Assembly (NCBI GenBank): GCA_904063045.1
Contig: CAJFCJ010000092.1
Span: 1 to 64,000, forward strand
Direction: 5' to 3'
Source: Dimorphilus gyrociliatus
Taxonomy: Eukaryota; Annelida; Polychaeta; Dinophilidae
DNA: 64,000 nucleotides
Under the pieces are notes generated by a model, which was not told where the DNA came from, searched no databases, and saw only the letters and a list, made by a program, of their open reading frames with translations. This document shows, in pieces, positions 1 through 11,500 of the stretch. The first letter of the stretch is position 1, and each line of letters begins with the position of its first letter. Both the position numbers and the translations under genes were made by a program.

Positions 1-1154
1 AGAAAAAGCCAGACCAGGATGTCTCAGCGCTGGTTTCAGTGTCGACCACCGTCGTCGCATAATCATTGTCAATATAAGGTTGATGTAGGGAATTCAAAGA
101 GTATATTCCAGATCTGCTGAAAGTATCCCTTTGAAGACTGTCACCTTGGAATAGGGCTACATTGAAACCCGTTTTTAAAATTGTCATCAATATGTGTTGC
201 TGAGACGTCGTAGTTGAAGTCGCCGTAATTGAAAGAAAGTAGAAGCCATTTTTTTGAATATTTAAAGAATTTGAAGTCGTATTAAATAAATTTCCATTGT
301 CGTGATTGACTTTAGACCACTTCATTCTTCCAGTTTCCACTGAGGTAGTTCTTGTTAAAGATACCATAAATGCCGGATTCTTGTTCAAATTACATGGAGG
401 ATTTGAACAAATCATAATATCAACTGAACTTCCTGGACATTCGTCTCCTCCATTTGAAGGAGGAGGATTTGTGCAGCTTCTACTTCTAAGTCTTACACCG
501 TCTCCGCAGTTTGGATCGCAATCGCTCCAACCCGACCATTCTGACCAACCTCCAGGAGTTGGACACAGTGATTCTTCGGCCGTAACGCATACTCTTGTTG
601 TGCAGTCGCGAACGTTTAACGAAGGACTAAAGAAATAACCGGATGGACATTGCTGCGGCCAAGCAACTCCATTATAACAATGATAATACTGTCGACAATC
701 ATTATTGTTGGGAAATGTTCCATTTCGACCATCGCTGCATTCGTCATTTTTTGAATAGCAAGATTTCTCGAATGTATCTACAACATCGCCTTCCGTTGAG
801 CATTCTGTTGAATAGTCAGATTCAATAATCATTGAAGAATCTCCTCCTGGACAGTCAGCTGCTTCCGGCTCAACGCACAAAGTATACTGGCAATTGGTTA
901 GGGAGACTGTAAAAAAGAGTCCTGGAGGACATTGCTGAGGATGGGCTGTACCATTAATACAATGGTAATATATTCCGCAAAAATCCGGATCAGGGAAGGC
1001 TCCATCAATTGGCCGCAGTTCAGAGTTAAGAGGACAATTGAAATTAGAATAACTTGATCGAACAAATGAGAGCACTGCAAAAAATTGAACACAATGAAAA
1101 AACAAACAAACAAACAAACAACTTACAAACTAAAGAAATGGTTAAACATTTCAT
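1..1154 (-). CDS. Secreted CBM14-CBM14-TSP1-C1q-like protein (3' end cut by window edge)
   Basis: Exon 1 is 1154-1127 (28 nt); a 52-bp GTAAGT...TTTTTTGCAG intron follows; exon 2 runs from 1074 off the left edge with no stop. Exon 1 plus the start of exon 2 gives a clear signal peptide (MKCLTISLVLLSFVRS). Then come two peritrophin-A/CBM14 modules with the C..YYHC..G....QCP.G.FF pattern (about residues 23-64 and 122-167), a thrombospondin type-1 repeat (WSEWSGWSDCDPNCGDG, about 185-223) and, from about 240, a beta-rich stretch ending SWSGF at the edge. The pattern N.FN.T...L.I...GFYFLSI and the terminal SGF resemble C1q-like jelly-roll domains. It is probably an extracellular chitin- or glycan-binding lectin. 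CBM14 and TSP1 are firm from the sequence; C1q is inference from short motifs. About 367 residues are visible. Confidence 0.8.
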
Positions 1155-1408
1155 TTTCTTTTCTTTTTTAGAATACGGAATTCGAGAAAAACTTTGATTT
1201 ATATTCTAATATTGATAAGATATCACTTTCTTTCTGATAAGAGATTTGAACAACTCAATACGGGACTTTGAACACTCAAAACCTTATCTATAAACAACTA
1301 TATTTGCTTTGTCACGATGTTTTGCATTTTGAATGGGTTGAAATTAGGATTTCTGTACATTTAAGTTTATTTTTTTTAATTTAAAAAATACTGAAAATAA
1401 TGAGTAAA

Positions 1409-4400
1409 TTAAGCAACAGCTTCTTCATATGTTGGTAATTCATTACTTTCAAAAGTTCTTATCTTTGAATTTTCTATCACTTTAGGACTGATTCTCTCCT
1501 CATTTCTTCTTATTTCTGACATTTCGTTACCGGTTGCTCCTTCACTCAAATTTGATACTTCGGGTTCTCTAGAATTACACCTTTTGAACAATAATCTCTT
1601 TATCTGGATTCCGGCGAAAATTGCAGCAACTGTTTACAAAATAGAAAAGTCGTTGTCTATTATATGAATTTGATATGGCTATGGAAGATTTTGAGGTGGT
1701 TTATCTAAGGAGGGCCGCCAGACAATATCTTCCATATAGCCTTTGATAAAGTTACAAATATTACATGTGATGAAAACAGAACCAACGGCAATTCCACCTG
1801 AAATTCCACCCCAAATACTTGACGAGCCACCTTTTCTTAAAAATTTTTTGCATTTCACCGGAATTACGCAGTTCAATTCCCTAAGGATAGTTTTTTGATG
1901 ATATTTCGTATAACACCATGTGCAGTGTTTCAATTTCTTGCAACCCCTGCAAAATGATAAAATATATAGAAATGATTGGTGGGAATAAGATCTATTGATT
2001 AATTAAAGAACAAACTCTTTAGTGTTGCCCAAACATTCTGGTTTTCTTCCGCATAGTCCAGTAGCAGCATTGGAATTACTGGTGAAATTTCTCAATACTT
2101 CAACAGCGCAAATTGGAGTGTTATCTCTGATAAGATGAGAAAAGATGGTGAATATTAAGTATAAATGTATATACAAGTTGTAGTTGAATAGTTCTAAACG
2201 TAACGGCATAGCGTTTATAATAATTGTACGAATCTAAACTTGGCATGTCGCCAAGACTAGTCGTTGCGACCATCGACTATATATAATATATATATACATT
2301 ATACTGTACATATTTAAATTACTTTTGAGCTGATTGGCAAGAGTTTATTTCCTTTGGAATATAGCACGGGCATTGGCATTCGACATTTCTTAAACAATCT
2401 GCCATTTCCGGTTGACAAACTGAGCAATGGTTTTCATATGACTTCTCTTCATTTCTATCAATGATTATTAAAAGTGCATTTGTATTTCTTATCCTTTGAA
2501 TAGTAAAAAATTTTCCTTGGTATTTGTCATTCTTAAACGTAACCTAAAATTCAAGCATATTGAACAAATTGGAAAGAAAAAAAGAAGATTGCTTACTCTC
2601 CAGTACAATTGATATCTAAACGTTAAGATGTTAAAGCATTGGCTTTTCTGTAGAATTTCTGCAGATACGAGCTGGGTTGATAGCCTAGGTTCTAATGAAA
2701 TAATATGCTGATAATGGCTTATACTATTAGGATTTTTCGCTCCTCTTTGATAACTAATCATTAAACCACTCTCATCTATCATTAAACAACTATATTGGTC
2801 AAGTTGGCATTTCGGCACTAATTTAACTATTGTGTAATAGAAATAGCCCATGTTAACTTCCAATCCAACAACTCCAAGAGTATTATCGTCAGCTGTATGT
2901 TGTCTGTTACGGCGGCCTTCGTATACCACGTGACTCAATGTGTTAACCCAATTGACATTGATATTATCCCGTTGAATTGGAGATATTACTATTTTCCCCT
3001 TGTAGAACATTGACTTCTTGTACCAAGGTTGGTGTGTTGGGGAGAATATATTGGGTAATTCAAATCCTGGTAGGGATTTAAATAGACCAGTTTTCGAACC
3101 AAAAAATTTAAAATTATATGGTGTTTGGTAATTATTATCCAATTGAGACCATATTTTATCAAGTCTATCGCTGATACCGAATGATGGAATAATTTGATTT
3201 TTGAACAAGGAATTCTCAGTGTGACCATTTATAACATTTTTATATGATTGCACCCTGCTATAAGACTCAAAGGTGTTCAAGTATTCAAAAGGATCAACAA
3301 AACTCTCTGGAGCAAGTTTTGTAGTGCTCGTATTTCTTAAAATTACTGTACCTCTGTATGGACAACCAAGTCTAATCTTATGATAATCGAATGGATAATC
3401 CGAAAATTTATATTCAACATCCAACAGATAATCCTTTTCAGTTACAACAAAACAAATCTTATATCCAAATTCTTTAGTCATAATCCAATAATAATTCGAC
3501 GCTACGCTGTCCACATCTATCCCTTCGTATAAAGAATTTCCACGAGATTTTATTCGCTGCGTTACTGCTGCAAATGATCCTTCTTTTGAACTAAAAGTAT
3601 GATAAACTTATGAACTATTTCTCCCTGTTTAAAGCAATACCTTATCATTTGATGAATTTGACTAGATGAAAGCTGAGGTTCAAGCAGATTAAATGTTAAA
3701 TAAGTCAAATCATTAAAAATATGAATTGACGAAGGCAATAGAGGATGAGATAGCGCTCTGTTCATTGAATCAATTACCATTGGATAAGAAGATAGTTGAC
3801 TACTAGTAAAAGTTTCAATATCTGAAAATATATCTGAAAAACTGACATCAATTCGAGCAACCCCAATAAATCCATAAATCCATATAGGACTACATAACGA
3901 AACTAAAACACCTTGGGATTTATCATAAACTGGGGAGGTGATAAGAGTTTCTCTATTTTGACTACTAGATTCTAAATACTTGTAGTAGATGGCCAATTCA
4001 GATTTTAGGTCTGTAGCGTTCAAAACGTGTTTGAACATTCCTTGCTGTCTTGAAGTGGGAGTATTTTTTGTATTTTCAAACTTCTGGGTTGAAACTTCTT
4101 TCAAAAATGTCAGCGTTTTATTATGGAAGTCTGCAAGCGTGTCGGTTGGTTTTATTTTAACCGTCATTAGTTGAAAGGATGAGTTCTATTATCGTTACTT
4201 ACTATTGCCAATAGCATACGTAAAAATAGGAATACTGTTTGAAAGGTGAAGGTTGGACTGTTTAAAAAACTGTTCAACAGTTGAAATATCAGAATGTGGT
4301 GTTGTATACGTCAGGAAAATAATGAGTTTTTCTAAAAGCAGAATTTTATATATAATTTTAAATGAACTTAATTAAATTTAAAATAGAGAGCGACCTCTAG

Positions 4401-5532
4401 TTCCAATATTTGACACTTTAGGTGTAGGAGACGAAGAAAATAGAGAGAAAGTTGTATTAAATGCATCAATGTAGTTTGTAGTTCCCAGAGGATTGAGTTG
4501 ATTAATGAACTTGTGAAATAGTTTCTTATTGTTTGGTGTGACAAAGTGCAACTTACTACCATTACAATGTTCACCAGCCAATGGAGAAACTATACTAGAA
4601 CTAGACATGGCAACTAATGACAATCTATCATTGTCAGTTAGAGTATTAATTAGAGTCTGTATCGCCTCAACCTGATACCATTGTATCTTTCGACCTTGAA
4701 CTCTATCACCCGTCTTTGCTACGTATTTAATTAGAAGAAAAAAAGGATTAATGATATGTATTAATTGTGCTTAATTTAAACCTGAATTATCAAAGATTAA
4801 TACTATATCCTTTCCGTTGCGATTGGTTACCTGAGCATACCAGGACTGGTATCTGGGGTCATCTTCTTTTTTCCATTGGATATTTGAAGAGGATATTAGA
4901 ATAAGACCTTCTTCAGTGCCAATATATTGAGATTTAATAAATTCGTATTTCCTCAAATTAGCTTTAATCAAACGAGTTACCTCAACAGGTGGAGTTTTAA
5001 CAAAGTTCGAATTCTTCCTTTTTAAAATACATATATTATCGCTCCTAGATGTTTGAATATTACAACTATCACTTAAATTCTTCGTTTCGTAGAATAAATA
5101 ATAGTTATCACTGAAAATTCTCTTCAAATCACCTAGGGCTAGTTTTCTTTCATCCAATTTTCTTTCAACTGATTTTACCAACTTTTCAAAAATTTTACAC
5201 TTTCAATTGTTTACATAGATACATGAAAATTTGAAAATATTACTTTATTGAGTACTTGCTCACTATTTCGTTTATCCAATAAGCTCTTTTTATAAATTAT
5301 ATTGCTTTCCTCGTCCAAGTAATTCTATAAAACCACGTGATACATAGGCCTTATTTATTTATTTAAATATCGACGAATTTGACAATAAATCATACTGTAC
5401 CTGATAGAATTTTAGCCCGAGTTTATTGTTAATAAAACTGTCTATGATGTCAGCGATTTTTGTTACATCACATTTTATCATCACTATGGCTACCGATAAA
5501 ACAATTACAATGTTTAGAAGCGGTTTTTTCAT
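1409..5532 (-). CDS. CACHD1: VWA and Cache domain protein, CACHD1/alpha2delta-like (complete, 11 exons, 1094 aa)
   Basis: Exons: 5532-5401, 5324-5244, 5181-4782, 4718-4395, 4331-4203, 4130-3641, 3590-2597, 2543-2323, 2126-2016, 1946-1765, 1629-1409. They sum to 3285 nt with matching phases. The order is: signal peptide; an alpha2delta-type N-terminal helical region with DPRYQSWY just before the VWA (about 195-355, IVLIFDNS...LIIFLT); a first Cache module (SPVYDKSQG, then a loop ending HPLLP); a second (THQPWYKKS, GVVGLEV, CLMIDESG); a cysteine-rich C-X-C-P-C segment; one TM helix (about 1005-1027); and a 70-residue tail ending PTYEEAVA. CACHD1 and alpha2delta proteins modulate Cav channels at the cell surface; that role is family knowledge. 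The cysteine pattern and TM-plus-tail ending favour CACHD1 over GPI-type alpha2delta. The MIDAS reads DNSAK instead of DxSxS. The donor of exon 4 (GTCGCT) is the weakest junction. Confidence 0.88.
2236..2305 (-). mobile_element. Partial MITE-like copy inside a CACHD1-like intron
   Basis: The 196-bp intron 2127-2322 is the longest of the gene. It contains a small hairpin (CTTGGC/GCCAAG, 2239-2255) followed by CATCGACTATATATA and a TA-rich run. On the reverse strand this reads TA-run, TAGTCGATGG, hairpin, the same order as the left end of the 245-bp element at 41996-42240. I infer a truncated copy of the same short non-autonomous family. Confidence 0.5.
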
Positions 5533-6200
5533 TGTAGAAAAATTGTAATTAAAAGAGTATTTTAGAATGAGCTTTAGTCTGTTGTAGAATATGAAGATCA
5601 ATAAGATAATATAGCGCCCCTAGACTGTGACGTCATAGCAAGGAAAAACAAGGCATGAATCAGTGGTTGCTTTAAGCTGTCATTATTTTCTTTTTTAAAA
5701 TTTGATTTTTTTCTCATAGACATGATGAATTTTCAACCTCTTTACAAACATAAAACCATCAGAGAAATCAGGACAAAATTTGTAATTCTTCTCAAAATTC
5801 TTATCCAAAGTTGCCATTATCAAATGATATTTGTTTACAATTAATAAACTATTCACAAAGGGCTATAAACCCAACAGTCCAGTAACTGTTTTGTAAGATT
5901 GGATGTTAGTAATAAAGAGATCCAAATGTTCCCTAACAATAGAGTTTAGTAAGCTTTTTATTATAAATACTTGTAGTTAACTGCAAATTGGAAATATCCT
6001 TTTGCCTTCTGCAATCTAATAACCTCAGGGCAATTTTACTTTTGGACAGGTTCAGTATTACTTTTGAATACAGTTACATTATTCTTGCCAATTGGTTCTA
6101 TATTCATCTTCTCTTAGTTCTTTATCTCTTCCAAATGGCTTACTCCTACTTACTCAAGAAAGTACAATTATGGCGCAGTGAAAAGGATTCTCATCTTAAA
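5533..6200. promoter_or_regulatory. Upstream region of the CACHD1-like gene with a CRE palindrome
   Basis: A perfect TGACGTCA sits at 5628-5635, about 95 bp upstream of the CACHD1-like start codon. It is the consensus binding site of CREB/ATF bZIP factors, so it may be a promoter element of this minus-strand gene. Nothing else is recognised in the interval. Confidence 0.4.
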
Positions 6201-6428
6201 ATGGCTAGTACAGTAAACGACCCCGCTACCGGTAAAACAAGTAAAGATGACAAGAAAATTAGTGCTAAAAAGCAAGAATATATGAAGAGAACAAAGAATT
6301 TTGGTGGAACTATTCATGAGCAGAATGTTTCATTAACTTTTCCTGCAAACTCCTCTATGTATGAAAATTCAAGTAGTCACAAAATGCAAGCTGACAGTTC
6401 AAGTGTATACAAATGTCTCAAGAATTAG
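6201..6428 (+). CDS. Hypothetical small lysine-rich protein, possibly broken
   Basis: An ATG at 6201 opens a 75-codon frame beginning MASTVNDPATGKTSKDDKK, hydrophilic and rich in K and S. Immediately after its stop a different frame stays open to 6672 and encodes a helical-looking segment (EQVAMQFDALQTTMATLLLDVDDY). The two could be halves of one coding sequence separated by a frameshift or an unrecognised intron. No family is recognised. A retrocopy or decayed gene is possible. Confidence 0.25.
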   Translation: MASTVNDPATGKTSKDDKKISAKKQEYMKRTKNFGGTIHEQNVSLTFPANSSMYENSSSHKMQADSSSVYKCLKN

Positions 6429-8328
6429 GGGACAGAGGACAACAGAACAAGTAGCAATGCAATTTGATGCATTGCAAACCACAATGGCCACTTTACTACT
6501 GGACGTTGATGATTACACAAATACTACATTACTGAAACCATATTCAGGAAAAGAGGAAATCTCAATTTTTTGGAAAACACTTCAGAACAGCTACAGATAT
6601 AAGTCTACAAAAGTTTTTCAAAATTCTATGATTAGTATCATTTCATTTCAAGTAAAAAAGTCTATATTCTGAATTTAGCCCATAAAACAGAACATACAGT
6701 TTTTCCTTCTGTTTTGTCCTTGACCCTTAATTAGGCTTTAGCCTAGAAAATAATGAATGAAATTGAGTTTTTCCCAGCCGTAAATATGTTTAAAACTTTC
6801 TCAAGTATATTTCATCAAATGATTTATTTTTATTGTACAAAGTGGTGTTACCTTGTGATCCAAACAGCAAAATAAATAAAAATTTATAAAGAAAAGTGAC
6901 TCAAAGTAAGCATTTTTATTTGTGGTTTAAAGATTGTCACTTATCAGTAAATAGGACTGAAATAAAAATCAATTCTCTGCTATTTAGATAATTGGTTTTT
7001 TGATAGTGATTTAAATTGTGAATTTTATTCTTTAATTTGCTTCTTTTTGAATAATGAGAGAAATTCATTTCTAAATTTTCTTCCACTATACTAGTCCATC
7101 GGTATCTCTGGAAATGAGGGATAATAGCTTGAATTATTCATAATTCTTTTCCTTTCTCTGCTCTCCTTTTAACTCTCCAATAGTAGTTTGAAAATAACTA
7201 CTGCTGGTACATACAAACTCAATTCAAAAACTAAATAAGACATATTAGTTTCATTTAAAAAAACACTAACATGTAACTATCTTTTGTTGGAACGTGGCAA
7301 GTAAAGAGATGGGAAGGTGTGGTTCATTTTTAATACCCGACACAAAAATTCGTGAAAGAATAGCCTGTCAAATGCGCAACGATTGATCATTATCTTTTGT
7401 GAATTTTTAAATACTGCATATTTTGACAATGATATCCAATAGAAAAAAAGTGAGAATAATTTCAATAGTTGAATAAAATGAATTAATATTTTTTGTTGTT
7501 TTTAAATTTATATAATGAAATTACTTTTCTTAAAATATCCAAATATCCCAGAGAAAATTACTCCTGCTATCAGTTATCATTTAGAAAAAACAGCACAGTC
7601 TACAACTTATTCTTTAAGTAACTTTGACAAACTACAAACGTAAATCTAGCGGGTAATACTCTAAAAGAAGTAAATGGTTTGTAGTTTGAATCATAAATTG
7701 CCTAATAATGTTATAACCCATTTTTTGACAGGAAAAAAAAAAGGTTTTATGAACTTTATATCAAAAAAGATAAATAAAGTTCGAAAATAAACGACTATCA
7801 TCAGATATTTTTATACGTTTTGTTATCTTTATATAACAAAATAGTACATTTTTCTAGGAATCTTCTTTATTCTTGGTGTGAAAACGACGACATTTTCTTT
7901 TTTTGCTAAATAAGACAATTTTTGCTTCAATGACTCATTTTTTAATTGTTTAAATAATATATGAAATGTAAGTAGAGATAATAGGTCTTTTTTTTGTTTC
8001 GTGATATTTCTGCAGGCTTGCATTTATTTAAATGAAAACAATAATCTACTTTCTTTAGGAGCATTTTCATTGACCCAATTGTTTATCACTATTGATGTCA
8101 TACGAGTTTTTTGATTACAAGTTAATAATAAATATCTAAGGCGTATTTTTAGTAATATATTTTTGTTTTTTCTTATCAGCATTTATGGCTTTAAATTGAT
8201 AAAGTTTTTTTAAGACAATCAGATAAAGGTTGTGACTGTTGTCGGCTGTATAGAAATGTGTTAAAGCACTAATTTTTTTCTATATTTTCACATAATTTTT
8301 CTATCACAGACGAAAAAGGATCAAACAG
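6429..8328. other. Non-coding AT-rich interval upstream of NLR1
   Basis: Only short shadow frames occur. The end of the interval should contain the first, non-coding exon of the downstream NLR gene, because a clear donor (AACAG|GTAAGT) lies at 8328/8329. No RNA gene or repeat is recognised. Confidence 0.4.
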
Positions 8329-8517
8329 GTAAGTGTTAAAAGTTCCTTTTTGCGACCTAAATTAAATTTTCGTCTCTCTTTTCCTGTGTTTTTCATTCAT
8401 AAACAATCTTGAATTATTCTTTTATCTATTTCATGATATACAGTATATATATATAAACAAGAAAAAATCAGCTTTTAATTATTGATAAACTTATCTACTT
8501 TTCCCATTGTTTAATAG
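8329..8517 (+). other. Probable 5'UTR intron of NLR1
   Basis: Donor GTAAGT at 8329 and acceptor TTTAATAG ending at 8517, 13 bp before the ATG at 8531. The second NLR (start 32745) has the same arrangement, an intron ending just upstream of its ATG, which supports both calls. Confidence 0.6.
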
Positions 8518-8530
8518 CCATAAAAAAGAA

Positions 8531-11500
8531 ATGTCCCACATCAATCCATTTTTGAGTATTTATAAGAATGAAATAAAAGATATTTTGGATTTCAAGCAAA
8601 ACGATTTATTGAATGAACTTTTACGAAACGGCTGTATTGCATCATCTTTTGAAAATATTTACAATTGCAAAACTGAAATAGTAGGAGATAAGATTCTCAG
8701 CCTAAATACGGAAGACTTTTTACGGGTTTTAAGCAGCGTTAATCATCCTCTATCTACCCAACTTCATTATAGGATTGTAACCACTTTTTCTAATTTAATA
8801 AATGTAGTTAAGCAGAGAATTAGAGAAAAAATTACAAGTATCAACATTCTTCCTTTCTGGAGTGGAAAATCTGTTAATATTAAATTTGAAAATATTCAAG
8901 TTCCTTTGAAGGTTTTTGCATCAACAAATAAACATTTTGAAGTGGGAAATATTCTACATGAAATCAATATGTTTACAGGATTAGAGAAAAAAGATCGACT
9001 TTTGATATTCGGTGAAACCGGAAAAGGGAAAACATTTCAATGTTTAAGAATTTTAAATCATTGGTCGTTTAGTCGAATTTGTTTGGATTTTCTATTTCTT
9101 CATTTAAAAGTAACAGATTTGTTGCCCACAGAAACTATTTATGATACTTTGATAAAGCAAAATTTTCCGGAAGATACCCTATATTTTAGGAATGTTTTAA
9201 AATATTATCTTGAAGATAACACAAGCGGAAATATAAAAATCATTCTACTTGTTGAAGATTTAGATGAATTGTATAAAACCAGCTTGAATGACTCAGAGAT
9301 AATTCAAAAGTTGGAAATGTTTCCTCACATTCTTATCTGTTGGACTCGAACTCATAGAATTGATAGAATGATTCGAAATTTTAATATAACATTGGAAATC
9401 CTGGGATTTGCTGATGACGATATTAGAGCTTTCTTCTTGAAATTCTTTTCCGAAATGGATGATAATAACAGAAAAGAAACGCTCTATCATTATTTGAAAG
9501 GAGAAAAGCCAACATTTTTTCAAATGTGCTTTAATCCTTTTTTTGCAACTTTGTTTGCAGCTATTTGGGAAAATTTGAAAATTATACCAGATAATAAATA
9601 TTTAGCTATTGAAGAAGCAACAAATATCCTTTTGAAAAGATGCGGTTTAATCCCTAAGACTAAGGATTATTGCGAAATTATTAAGTACATCGGGAAACAA
9701 TGCCTAGAATTTATTCTTAATAACAAGCCTATGACCTGTAATCATATCATTGAATCAACTAATAATCTTGGAGGACTTGTCTTCCTTAAAACCTTTAATC
9801 TGAAGAATCAAATTTTATGTAAAGAATACGAATTTCTACATTTTTCTTTTCACGAATATTTTACGGCTAAATACTTGATAGAATTCTTTAAAACTACAAA
9901 GGAAGATGGCGAAAAAGAAGATATTTTAGAATCTCTTTCCTCGATTAAAAATATAATCAAACTTAAAAATATCTTTGAATTTATTAACGTTCTAGATCGC
10001 CAATTATATTTACTGATAACGCAGAACAAAGAGTCTTTTTCATTCTTTCAAGACGATTCCCATTATCATTTAGTAGAGAAATTAAGATTAAATAATTCAA
10101 GCATGGAAGTATCCCACTTGGAGAATTGTAAGGCTTCGAATGTATTATTTAAATTTATTCTATCGAAATATTCTTCAAAATTTACGACTTTAATTTTAAG
10201 AAATGTTTTCTTTGACGATTTCTTCTTTATCATGGCATTTACTAATGAACTTGAAAAGTTAAAAATTCTCTTTGATACCAAATTTGAAAAGTATATTTCA
10301 TATATGGATATTTTTGTCTTTTTATCAAGATTTAATAATTTTAAAAAATTGACTTTGAAAAATGTTAATCTAATTTTTCCCAAAAACTTTAATCCAAGCA
10401 GTGAAATGTCAGTTTGGAAAAAGCTTCATTTACAAAAATGTAAATTTTACGAAACTGGCGAAAATTACGGCTATACTGAGATTAGTTCTCCTTTTTCTCC
10501 TTTTCAAAGTAAGTTTCTTATTTTTCCAATAAAGATTTTCATATTATTAGAAAACACATTCAATTTTTCATGAAGGTGGAACAATAGTTGACTTTCAAAG
10601 AAGAATATCAAAAGAGAAAACAATAGAATCATTAACACTTTTCAACTATTCTCGAGAAGTGAACAATTCTTTAGTATCGTATAAAATGAGCTGTCAAGGA
10701 TTAACAGAGATTGTTATCTATTGCGATGTAGCCGAATTAAAAGACTTTCAATTATTTATATCAGCCACTGCCGACAATTTGGTACACCTTAAGAAGCTGA
10801 AAATAAAAAATTGTTATCATTCCATTAATGGAGATGCTATATCTTTAGTTTTGAAACGAAACGAACAACTAGAAACTTTAGAATTACTTGGAATTGTAAT
10901 CACTGAAAGAAACAATTACGCCTTTATTCGTAGTCTAGCAGAATTGAAATGTTTAAAGAAATTAAAACTTCCTAAAATAGAATATCAACAGACCGTTTCC
11001 AAATATGAAAAAAGGATAAAAATTAGCTTTACAATAAAATTTTCACTTACAAAATTTGCGGTAGGTTACACATATTTTTCAAACAATACTGCAAATCAAT
11101 TTCTACAAGACGTTTTGGAAAATTCCACTGAAATTAAGAAATTAAATATACAAAATGAAAGTTGTAATTTCGAAAAGGATTTTTTGGAAAGTTTTATTAT
11201 AAAGAATAAAAAGTCTTTGGTGAATTTAAAAATTTCATCAAAAAATTTGAATTTTCAAGTTGATGAATTTTTTTTTCTAATTTCAAAACATTTAAAAAAC
11301 AGCCAGAATTTGAAATTAAATTTTCAATGGAATAATTACAATTATGAAATATTATTCAAAATATTATTTTCAAAGGCATTCGATTCACTTAGAGTCGTTA
11401 GTCATGGCGAATTTCAAAGAGATTTCATTAATCAGCAAATTTGCATTAATCAAATTTCAAATGTTAAAGAATTATATTTGAATGGATGTTGTCTATCTTC

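Noticed and set aside
306-828. Plus-strand frames of 110 and 61 codons
   Set aside because: They are antisense shadows of the CBM14/TSP1 exon on the minus strand, which carries clear domain motifs.
2003-2209. Minus-strand frame beginning MPLRLELFNY
   Set aside because: It reads through an intron of the CACHD1-like gene; only 2126-2016 is exonic, in the same frame.
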